Assembly: GCA_021826315.1 (NCBI GenBank)
Contig: JAKAZZ010000001.1
Coordinates: forward strand, 1-64,000
DNA length: 64,000 nt
Direction: 5' to 3'
From: Actinomycetes bacterium
GTDB lineage: Bacteria > Actinomycetota > Acidimicrobiia > Acidimicrobiales > Acidimicrobiaceae
Shown here: positions 56,092-64,000 of the stretch, piece after piece
How the letters are laid out: each line of letters starts with the position of its first letter
Numbering within the stretch: the stretch's first letter is position 1
Notes under the pieces: generated by a model
Database searches by the model: none
The model's input: only the letters and a program-made list of their open reading frames with translations
Told to the model about the DNA's origin: nothing
Made by a program: the position numbers and the translations under genes

Positions 56092-56373
56092 ATGACCGTA
56101 AGTGTTCGAATCCCGACCCAACTTCGCACTTTGACACAGGGAGTCTCTGAGATCTCCGTAAGTGGGGCTACGGTGGGAGAGGCCTTGGCCGATCTGGGCG
56201 CACAATTTCCTAGTCTTCAAGATCGCATCTTCGATGAGTCCGGAGCAATAAGGCGCTTCGTTAATGTCTTCCTCGCAGATGAGGACGTTCGCTTCTTGGA
56301 TGGTTCGGAGACACCCGTTTCAGAGGGGCAAGTTATCTCTATCGTGCCAGCTGTTGCCGGCGGGTCAAGGTAA
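56092..56373 (+). CDS. ThiS/MoaD-family sulfur carrier protein
   Basis: A 93-residue ubiquitin-like protein (beta-grasp, GATVGEALADLGAQFPSLQ, VFLADEDVRFLDG, VISIVPAVAGGSR). Carriers of this group end in GlyGly, which is thiocarboxylated. Here two residues follow, GGSR, so a protease of the JAMM/Mec+ type would need to trim it. CysO-type carriers feed cysteine or homocysteine synthesis. It lies 2 bases after thrC with AAAGGA upstream and probably uses the same SAM-controlled transcript. Confidence 0.85.
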   Translation: MTVSVRIPTQLRTLTQGVSEISVSGATVGEALADLGAQFPSLQDRIFDESGAIRRFVNVFLADEDVRFLDGSETPVSEGQVISIVPAVAGGSR

Positions 56374-56381
56374 ATCCAGAG

Positions 56382-56397
56382 TCAAAAAATTTTTTGA
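56382..56397. repeat. 16-bp AT palindrome
   Basis: TCAAAAAATTTTTTGA, a perfect palindrome 20 bases upstream of the CIRCE element. It may bend DNA or help set the groEL promoter; no protein is assigned. Confidence 0.5.
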
Positions 56398-56416
56398 TAG
56401 TGCACAATTTTTGGCG

Positions 56417-56443
56417 TTAGCACTCTAGTATTGAGAGTGCTAA
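56417..56443. promoter_or_regulatory. CIRCE operator
   Basis: TTAGCACTC, nine-base spacer, GAGTGCTAA: a perfect match to the CIRCE consensus bound by the heat-shock repressor HrcA, 28 bases upstream of the groL start. hrcA itself is not in the window. Confidence 0.97.
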
Positions 56444-58090
<1,647 letters not shown>

Positions 58091-58143
58091 GGGGAAAGCA
58101 GATACAGTCTGCCCTCTTTTGAAGTAATAAGTTATTAACTTGA

Positions 58144-58176
58144 AGGCGAGCATCCATTTGGGTGCTCGCCTTTTGT
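58144..58176 (+). terminator. Rho-independent terminator of groL
   Basis: A stem of GGCGAGCATCC pairing with GGGTGCTCGCC across a four-base loop, followed by TTTTGTT, about 50 bases after the groL stop. Confidence 0.9.
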
Positions 58177-58278
58177 TATCTTACGGCAAGTTTTTTCTAA
58201 GGGAAATTACAGATAAGGCCACTATCAATAGAGATGGAAATAGCGTATCCTTGTATTTAGTAGTTCGATGTTTGGAGA

Positions 58279-58998
58279 ATGAGAAGGTCCTTGCTGAGTT
58301 TCCTGGCACAATCGAAGTTATCAGATGGATTTGCGAGGCGTAGGGGCGGGCTTTCGCTTCTGCTCGGATCTGCTTCTGCAGCTTTTATCGCGTCCAGTTG
58401 CGGGTTGTCCCCGTATAGCTTCTTCAACTATTCGAACTCCTCTGGAGCTGATATGTACTTCAAAGTGCCCCAGTCTTGGAGCAACTTTGGCCCGAAGGAT
58501 GTCTATTCGACTCCTCAGATGACATTGAGTGCTTCTCAATTGGCGTCGATTGAGACTGGTAATTGGGCGACAGTTTTTACTGCTCAGAGGGCTACTTCAC
58601 TTTCAAGTTTGACGGGGATCTTTGCAGGTGCCCCCTTTGGAATTTCGCAAGCGACTAAGTTATCGGCATCTCAAAGAGACTCTTTTTCGCTTGCTACACT
58701 TCGGAAGTTGTTGTTACCTGTAGATCCTCTCTCATCTTCAAATTCTGCGAGCGGGGTAACATACGCATCACAGTCTTACAACGAATTTGTTACACCAAAC
58801 GGAATGCGCGGATCGCGTATGGTTGTTTATGTTAAGCAATCGGGTAAGCCCACTGCTGTGCTTGACCAAGTTGCGGAGGTCGATGCCAATACCAATTGGG
58901 TGTACCTAATAGGTGTTGGTTGCGATTTGACGTGTTTCAATTCGAATAAGTCGACGATTCAAACGATCGTAAGCTCCTGGAGCGTTAAGGAGAGATAG
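58279..58998 (+). CDS. Predicted lipoprotein upstream of the FtsH-like protease
   Basis: A 239-residue protein with an N-terminal signal (SLLLGSASAAFIASSCG) whose Cys near residue 41 could be lipidated. The long N-terminal part before the hydrophobic stretch and the imperfect lipobox (ASSC) make the true start unclear; a TTG four codons later is possible. The remainder is Ser/Thr/Tyr-rich and matches no family I recognise. It overlaps the FtsH-like gene by one base and is translationally coupled to it, implying linked function at the membrane. Confidence 0.65.
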   Translation: MRRSLLSFLAQSKLSDGFARRRGGLSLLLGSASAAFIASSCGLSPYSFFNYSNSSGADMYFKVPQSWSNFGPKDVYSTPQMTLSASQLASIETGNWATVFTAQRATSLSSLTGIFAGAPFGISQATKLSASQRDSFSLATLRKLLLPVDPLSSSNSASGVTYASQSYNEFVTPNGMRGSRMVVYVKQSGKPTAVLDQVAEVDANTNWVYLIGVGCDLTCFNSNKSTIQTIVSSWSVKER

Positions 58999-61439
58999 TG
59001 GGAAAGAAGAACAAGGGCAGTAGCGCCTTGGATTCAGAGATGACCGAGTCATATAAGGGTTCCTCACTCGATATGCAAGTTCGGCAAAAGATGAGCGGTT
59101 GGGATCGATCAAAGTTCCTAATCGTTATCGTAGGAATATTTCTATTCCTGACCGTGAACGTTCTGTCGCAAAATCCGCTCATGAGCGTTGTCGACGGAAT
59201 CGCGCACGAAATGGGAGCGGCTTGGTGGCTAGTCGGCCTATTTGTGATAGAAGGGCTACGACAGGTCCACTATCTGATTGCCGAGAGATCGCCTGAGTGG
59301 AACACCTTCTTCTCGAAGGTTCTATTCTCTGGGGTGAATCGGCGCTCGGCGACGATGAACGATTGGAATAAGTATCGAGTAAGCCGTGCCCTAAAGTACG
59401 TAGGCGTCTTGGTTGCTCTCGATATTTTTCTAGCGGCTCACTATCACCTCTCCGTCTTTACCGCCATCTTCCAAGCTCCAGCTGCGTTGTCGGCCTCGCT
59501 CCCGCTGATTTTGCAGTTGGGTTTCGCTTTCGTCTTCGTAATTCTTCAGTTCGTCGGCCTCTTTTGGTTCCTTTCGAAGGGCGGTATTGACGTATACTTC
59601 CCCGGGGATGTGAAGACGAGGTTCAGTGATGTCTGGGGTCAAGACGCCGTACTCGAGCGCATCAAAGAAAACATCATCTTCTTGAAAGAGCCAGACATCA
59701 TCGAAGAGAAGGGTGGTTATGTCCCTGGAGGTATCCTTCTTTGGGGTCCCCCTGGTACAGGAAAAACGTTGATGGCCGAGGCGGTTGCTGGTGAGACAGA
59801 AAACCCCTTTGTGTTCGTCGATCCAGGTGCATTTATCAATATGTTCATGGGCATTGGCGTACTCAAAGTAAAGGGTCTCTTCCGCAAGCTCAGGAAGCTA
59901 GCAGTGCGCTATGGAGGTGTGGTTGTCTTCTTCGACGAGGCAGACTCGCTCGGGAGTCGTGGCAGCCTCTCCGGTACGGGTGGAAGCTTCAATTCTTCCT
60001 TGGCATCATTTGCGAATCACGTGAATTCGTGTAATGGCTCGAACTACATATCTTCCTCATCTTTAGGGCACATCTTCAACGCAAATAGATCTACTGACGA
60101 GGAGCCCGAAGCTCGCCGTGGCCGTCTGTCGCGCTTCGTCGCTGGTGCCGGAGGCATGGGTGGCATGGGTGGCGGAGGCACTGGAACTCTCCAAGCTCTG
60201 CTTACCGAAATTTCGGGCTTGAAGAAGCCGAGAGGCTTTTTCAATAGAACGGTTCGTAGAGCCTTTGGCCTGAAGCCAAAAGAGCCACCGAAGTATCGGA
60301 TGCTCATCATGATGGCGACAAACATGCCAGACGCCCTTGACGAAGCGCTGTTGCGCCCTGGTCGTATCGACAGAATCTACCGAGTTGGTTATCCATCCAA
60401 GGCAGGTCGAGTCAAAACCTACAAGGGCTATCTAGCAAAGGTTGCACACGTTCTTACCGACGAAGAGGTTGATCGCTTGGCGACGATCACTCCATACGCC
60501 ACTGGTGCAACGATCAAAGACTTAGTGAACGAATCGCTAATTATCGCGATCCGTGATGGCCGTGAAGTTATCACATGGAAAGATATCGTCCGGGCTAAGC
60601 AATTGAAGGACTTCGGACCGCCAGACGATGTCGAGTACATCGAGCGTGATCGTCACGCCGTCGCAATCCACGAAGCTTGCCACGCAATCGCTGCGATTAC
60701 GATTCGACAGCACTTGACGATCGATATAGCGACGATCGAGAAGGGGAGCAACTTCCTTGGACTCGTAGCATCGATTCCACCTGAGGATCAGTTCACTAGG
60801 TGGAGGAGCGAGTACGAAGCCGACATTATGGTGTCTTTGGCGTCTCTAGCCGGCGAGCGTATGTTTTTCGACGGCGATAACTCCTCTGGGGTATCGGGAG
60901 ACCTCGAATCGGCCACCACAGTTGCGACTTTGATGGAGGGAAACTGGGGAATGGGGTCAACGATCTCATCTCATGCCATCAGTCAACAGAGTGGAGCTGG
61001 AGGAGCCCGTCCTGGCGGTAGAACAGGCAAGGGTACTAAAGAGTCCCCAGCTGAGTTGGGCAACCGTATCGAAGCGAAGCTTGACGACCTCTATAGGAAG
61101 GTTCGACTTCTGCTTGAGGATAACAGGAACAAAGTGTTCGCTGTTGCTCACGCTCTAGAGGCGTACAAGACGGTTACCGGCGAAGATATTCGTGCGATCG
61201 TGAATGGTATGAGAGGCCCGCTTATCGATGGAACGGTTTACAATAACCCTGACTTTATCGCTAAGCTCGAGGCTTATCACTACGCGGCTCTAGCGGCCCA
61301 CAAGGACCACCGTACGCCAGAGATCGCGCTTCCAATGCCTGCAAATACTGAGACTTACGTCTCGTCTGAATCGACGTTGATAACTACTGAGTATTCGCTC
61401 GATGGCGTAAAGCCTATGACGAATCCGGATGACCTGTAG
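58998..61439 (+). CDS. FtsH-like membrane AAA protease with a glycine/serine-rich insert
   Basis: An 813-residue protein; canonical FtsH has about 600-650. Membrane helices are near 40-57, 74-90, 132-149 and 165-192, more than the two of FtsH. The AAA domain has Walker A GPPGTGKT (250-257), pore loop FINMFMGIG, Walker B FFDEAD (311-316), and arginine fingers LRPGRIDR. An insert (about 322-398) rich in Gly, Ser and Asn, and a shorter one (411-433), interrupt the segment that is normally about 20 residues. The zinc site is HEACH (558-562), Cys replacing the usual Gly, with a later SGDLESAT for the third ligand. GTG start with AAGGAG upstream. Confidence 0.85.
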   Translation: MGKKNKGSSALDSEMTESYKGSSLDMQVRQKMSGWDRSKFLIVIVGIFLFLTVNVLSQNPLMSVVDGIAHEMGAAWWLVGLFVIEGLRQVHYLIAERSPEWNTFFSKVLFSGVNRRSATMNDWNKYRVSRALKYVGVLVALDIFLAAHYHLSVFTAIFQAPAALSASLPLILQLGFAFVFVILQFVGLFWFLSKGGIDVYFPGDVKTRFSDVWGQDAVLERIKENIIFLKEPDIIEEKGGYVPGGILLWGPPGTGKTLMAEAVAGETENPFVFVDPGAFINMFMGIGVLKVKGLFRKLRKLAVRYGGVVVFFDEADSLGSRGSLSGTGGSFNSSLASFANHVNSCNGSNYISSSSLGHIFNANRSTDEEPEARRGRLSRFVAGAGGMGGMGGGGTGTLQALLTEISGLKKPRGFFNRTVRRAFGLKPKEPPKYRMLIMMATNMPDALDEALLRPGRIDRIYRVGYPSKAGRVKTYKGYLAKVAHVLTDEEVDRLATITPYATGATIKDLVNESLIIAIRDGREVITWKDIVRAKQLKDFGPPDDVEYIERDRHAVAIHEACHAIAAITIRQHLTIDIATIEKGSNFLGLVASIPPEDQFTRWRSEYEADIMVSLASLAGERMFFDGDNSSGVSGDLESATTVATLMEGNWGMGSTISSHAISQQSGAGGARPGGRTGKGTKESPAELGNRIEAKLDDLYRKVRLLLEDNRNKVFAVAHALEAYKTVTGEDIRAIVNGMRGPLIDGTVYNNPDFIAKLEAYHYAALAAHKDHRTPEIALPMPANTETYVSSESTLITTEYSLDGVKPMTNPDDL

Positions 61440-61480
61440 TTAGCTCTACTTCTAGGTAGCATTTAAATTAGCGAGTATTT

Positions 61481-61507
61481 GACATATCCGCCAATGGCGG
61501 ATATGTC
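61481..61507. repeat. Perfect 12-bp inverted repeat in the chdC leader
   Basis: Arms GACATATCCGCC and GGCGGATATGTC enclose AAT. It starts 42 bases after the FtsH-like stop and ends 20 bases before the chdC start. The sequence is followed by TCTTTCC, not a strong T run, so it could be a weak terminator, an operator for a dimeric repressor, or an mRNA hairpin just ahead of the ribosome site. Confidence 0.7.
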
Positions 61508-61527
61508 TCTTTCCGAGGAGGATCATT

Positions 61528-62238
61528 GTGACAGAAGAGGTTCTTCCTGAACTTTCACCAGAGGACGAAACTTTCACTCCAACTGAAGGGTTAGCTGTTC
61601 TTCACCTTTTTTGTAAGGCGAATCGCCAACTTGATAAAGCGGCAATAAACGTTGCTGCCAAGGCCCTTGCTGAGCCCGGCTATTATCTGGTTCCATTTTC
61701 AATGCTGGGCCACAAGGCGCAGGTTGGATTTTTGGCTTACGGTCCGAGTTTCGTTAAGTTGAAGCAGTTTCAAAGAGATATTGAGAGGGCGGGGCTTGAC
61801 GTTGTCGATAGTTACGTGTCGATGACCGAGGTATCGGAGTACGCGAAGGATCTCCCCGCCGACCGTCGTGCGCCGCGCCTATACCCTGTACTACCCCCTA
61901 AGGGCATGTACAACATCTGCTTTTACGGAATGTCTAAGCAGAGGGGCGAGAAGTATAACTGGTACACACTCCCCTATGAGGAGCGTGAGAAGCTGATGTT
62001 TGGACATGGTGCTTCCGGTAGAGCTTTTGCCGGACGAGTCATTCAATTGGTTACCGGTTCTACAGGTGTTGATGACTATGAATGGGGCGTAACACTCTTC
62101 GCGACGAAGCCCGACTTTCTCAAAGAGGTCGTTTACACGATGCGTTATGATGAAGGATCTGCCCTCTATGGAGAGTTCGGTCCTTTCTATACTGGCGTTA
62201 TTGGTTCTCTTGATTCAGTTCTAGAGACAACCTTCTAG
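61528..62238 (+). CDS. chdC: Coproheme decarboxylase (chlorite dismutase family)
   Basis: A 236-residue enzyme that converts Fe-coproporphyrin III to heme b, the last step of the coproporphyrin-dependent pathway of Gram-positive bacteria. Hallmarks are GMSKQRGEKYNWYTLPYEER, then MFGHGASGRAFAG holding the heme-proximal His, DDYEWGVTLFA, and the end FGPFYTGVIG. GTG start with GAGGAGG upstream. A 12-bp perfect inverted repeat lies 20 bases before it. Confidence 0.94.
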   Translation: MTEEVLPELSPEDETFTPTEGLAVLHLFCKANRQLDKAAINVAAKALAEPGYYLVPFSMLGHKAQVGFLAYGPSFVKLKQFQRDIERAGLDVVDSYVSMTEVSEYAKDLPADRRAPRLYPVLPPKGMYNICFYGMSKQRGEKYNWYTLPYEEREKLMFGHGASGRAFAGRVIQLVTGSTGVDDYEWGVTLFATKPDFLKEVVYTMRYDEGSALYGEFGPFYTGVIGSLDSVLETTF

Positions 62239-62271
62239 TACTTTTTCACTCACTCAAGTAGACTGCATAGA

Positions 62272-63081
62272 GTGAAATATATTGCGGAAGTAGAAAAGCT
62301 AGAGTCGATTCTCCGAGGGTACGAGCGATTGGTCGTTGGGTATTCGGGAGGGGTCGACTCGACGCTTTTAAGCTATTTGGCCACCAAATTTTTAGGCGAA
62401 GAAAATGTCATAGCGGCAATCGCTGACTCCCCGTCGTTGGCTCGAGACGAATTAGATGATGCTTTGGAGCTTGCGGCGACCCTCGGGTTGCAGGTAAAGG
62501 TTGTGGCTACCGACGAATTCGGGGATGAGAATTACCTTCAAAACGACGCTTTACGCTGTTTCTATTGTAAGAGTTCGTTGATGGACAGCCTTGAACCTTT
62601 GGCTAAGGAGGTTGGTGCTGTCGTGGCACTCGGGGTCAACCTTAGCGACGTGAGCGACTATCGTCCGGGCCAACGAGCCTCTAAAGAGCGCGGAGCCAGG
62701 TTTCCACTGCTTGAAGCAGCCATTACCAAAGATATGGTGCGGTCGATCGCAAGTGATTTCGGCGTACCAAATTGGGACAAACCAGCAGCACCTTGTCTTT
62801 CGTCTCGAATCCCATACGGAACCCCAATTACAATTGGCCTTCTTGGGAGGGTTGAGCGTGCGGAGCGTTATCTCAGACAGCGAGGGTTGGCTAACGTTCG
62901 AGTGAGAGACTTTGGACAGATTGCCATGATTGAAGTTGGTGACGATGAGACCTTGGGTTCAATGGCTGACCAATCAGAAGTAGCCGCGGAAATTCGTAAG
63001 ATCGGATACGACTTTGTTTCGATTTCTCTAGAGCCTCTAAAGAGCGGCTCTCTCAACCGTGTAATTAAATCGTTGGAATAG
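62272..63081 (+). CDS. larE: LarE-like ATP-dependent sulfur transferase
   Basis: A 269-residue PP-loop ATPase (SGGVDS near residue 24) with PAAPCLSSRIPYG holding the Cys that in Lactobacillus LarE is sacrificed as the sulfur donor. LarE makes the thiolated nickel-pincer cofactor of lactate racemase, but larB and larC are not in the window, so another target is possible. It is followed at 12 bases by a NIL-domain gene. The GTG start has no good ribosome site. Confidence 0.85.
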   Translation: MKYIAEVEKLESILRGYERLVVGYSGGVDSTLLSYLATKFLGEENVIAAIADSPSLARDELDDALELAATLGLQVKVVATDEFGDENYLQNDALRCFYCKSSLMDSLEPLAKEVGAVVALGVNLSDVSDYRPGQRASKERGARFPLLEAAITKDMVRSIASDFGVPNWDKPAAPCLSSRIPYGTPITIGLLGRVERAERYLRQRGLANVRVRDFGQIAMIEVGDDETLGSMADQSEVAAEIRKIGYDFVSISLEPLKSGSLNRVIKSLE

Positions 63082-63093
63082 GGGATTTAGATA

Positions 63094-63333
63094 ATGGCAA
63101 GTGTGCGCGCTAAGTTGGTTTATCCAGTAACGCAGGTAAAAAGGCCGGTAATTGCGACGTTGGCTCTTGATTTTAATGTGCTTGCGGACATTCGACGAGC
63201 AAACGTTGAAGATGGTAACGGATGGCTAATATGCGAATTAGAGGGCACTTCCGATGATCTCCAACGTGCGTTTGCATGGCTAGATGAAATGGGTATAGAG
63301 GTTGATACTCTCGGAGATGTTGTCGAGAGTTGA
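63094..63333 (+). CDS. NIL-domain protein
   Basis: A 79-residue protein with the NIL fold (KLVYPVTQVKRPVIATLALDF, NGWLICELEGTSDDLQRAFAWL, GIEVDTL). NIL domains accompany MetN transporters and sulfur-transfer enzymes. Next to larE it may take part in sulfur chemistry, which is inference. It has GGGGATTTAG before the ATG. Confidence 0.75.
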   Translation: MASVRAKLVYPVTQVKRPVIATLALDFNVLADIRRANVEDGNGWLICELEGTSDDLQRAFAWLDEMGIEVDTLGDVVES

Positions 63334-63479
63334 CTCTTTAAATCTTTGCTCTTGGAATCCTGTATATATTTCGATTTTGCTAAAAGTTGAGTCGTTTCCG
63401 GCATTGGTGTTCATTTTTTTGGTATCTTTAAAATAAATTTAGGGATGGACCCCTTTGATTGCCAAGAAATGGATTTGCG

Positions 63480-64000
63480 GTGGAATCGGTTTTTGTTCTT
63501 TCGTTTGAAGGTGACGATGACGCGGTTGGCTCAGGTGGAATTGCGATTGCATTTTTGCGTGAACTCCTATCAGCCTCGGTATGCGGCGAACTACGAGTCG
63601 ATAGTTACATGGAAGATGAGGTAGTTCAACCCTCGATTCAAATCATCGATGGGAGGCGTCGCGAGTTGCATTGGCCTCGAGTATTGATCTACTGCGCGGA
63701 GTTACCCACACTTTCAAAACGGGTCTATCTCGCCTCCTTTCCCTCCATGAAGAAGGGGTGGGGTAGCTACTGTCACGCAATTGCCGATATGGTCGCAAGT
63801 TTCAAACCTGACGCTGTTGTGCTCCTTGGAAGTATCATTGCGACCGAGCGCCAACCTTACTTTGGTCGGGTATTGGTGCGATCTAATTCGCCTAAATTGA
63901 TGCGTAAATTCGGACTGTTTATGGATATGTGCACCGGAGTTACTGGAACTTTGGGTGCGGTCCATGTGATTTTAGAGAGTAAGCAATTGTCCGCAGCCTC
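63480..64000 (+). CDS. PAC2-family protein, N-terminal part
   Basis: At least 173 codons, running off the right edge without a stop. VFVLSFEGDDDAVGSGG at the start, RVDSYMEDEVVQPS, and VVLLGSIIA follow the PAC2/proteasome-assembly-chaperone pattern seen in actinobacteria, where these proteins are of unclear role. The GTG at 63480 with GGAT upstream is the likely start; an in-frame TTG at 63459 is an alternative. Confidence 0.75.
   Translation, partial: MESVFVLSFEGDDDAVGSGGIAIAFLRELLSASVCGELRVDSYMEDEVVQPSIQIIDGRRRELHWPRVLIYCAELPTLSKRVYLASFPSMKKGWGSYCHAIADMVASFKPDAVVLLGSIIATERQPYFGRVLVRSNSPKLMRKFGLFMDMCTGVTGTLGAVHVILESKQLSAA

Overview
The window looks like a chromosomal segment of a Gram-positive actinobacterium with unusually moderate GC (about half by eye) and heavy use of GTG and TTG starts. 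Several gene blocks match well-known actinobacterial neighbourhoods: tilS-hpt-folE-folP-folB-folK-panC-coaX-lysS and carD-ispD-ispF-rlmB (Mycobacterium order), thrC-moaD/thiS-groEL (Streptomyces order), ceoB/ceoC with a divergent permease, a BagA/BagB-type ATPase pair, SigR/RsrA and coproheme decarboxylase. The GC level and these blocks suggest the Acidimicrobiia, but that placement is inference. No phage, plasmid, insertion sequence or CRISPR array was seen.

Layout. 1-6.3 kb (minus strand): sugar kinase (partial), HAD phosphatase and 6-phosphogluconate dehydrogenase; a gene-poor gap; tRNA-Pro; a lone receiver protein; two ArsA/Get3-like ATPases with a membrane thioredoxin-like protein. 6.5-18 kb: hydrolase, Nudix, primary-type sigma factor, NAD synthetase, diguanylate cyclase, glutamine synthetase overlapping a GlnR-like regulator, Fe-S carrier and Mrp ATPase, a drug exporter and a 26-residue membrane peptide. 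18-29.5 kb: HAD-IB phosphatase, a helicase relative that has lost its motor motifs, two TrkA K+ channel regulators, a permease fused to an OB-fold, then topA-tmk-holB and tRNA-Thr. 29.7-32.8 kb: MarR regulator divergent from two small enzymes, then a lipoprotein. 33.3-37.4 kb: a decaying sugar phosphotransferase (PTS) island in which fruK and HPr are intact but the DeoR regulator, EIIA and enzyme I are broken. 37.6-54.7 kb: the sigR/rsrA unit, the folate/pantothenate/lysyl-tRNA block, a CRP-like regulator, the carD-isoprenoid block, tRNA-Thr, a LytR_C protein, trehalose synthesis and glycerate kinase. 54.7-64 kb: a SAM riboswitch on thrC plus a ThiS/MoaD-like carrier, CIRCE-controlled groEL, a lipoprotein with an unusual FtsH-like protease, coproheme decarboxylase, LarE, a NIL-domain protein and a partial PAC2 protein.

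How it fits together. Most genes are housekeeping: cofactor synthesis (NAD, folate, pantothenate/CoA, isoprenoid, heme, Fe-S), DNA topology and replication, and stress control (SigR, HrcA/CIRCE, CarD). The items most worth following are the SAM-controlled thrC/sulfur-carrier operon, the motif-less MrfA-like helicase, the permease/OB-fold fusion, the localised decay of the PTS genes, the FtsH variant with a long glycine/serine-rich insert, and a perfect 12-bp inverted repeat in the leader of the heme gene.
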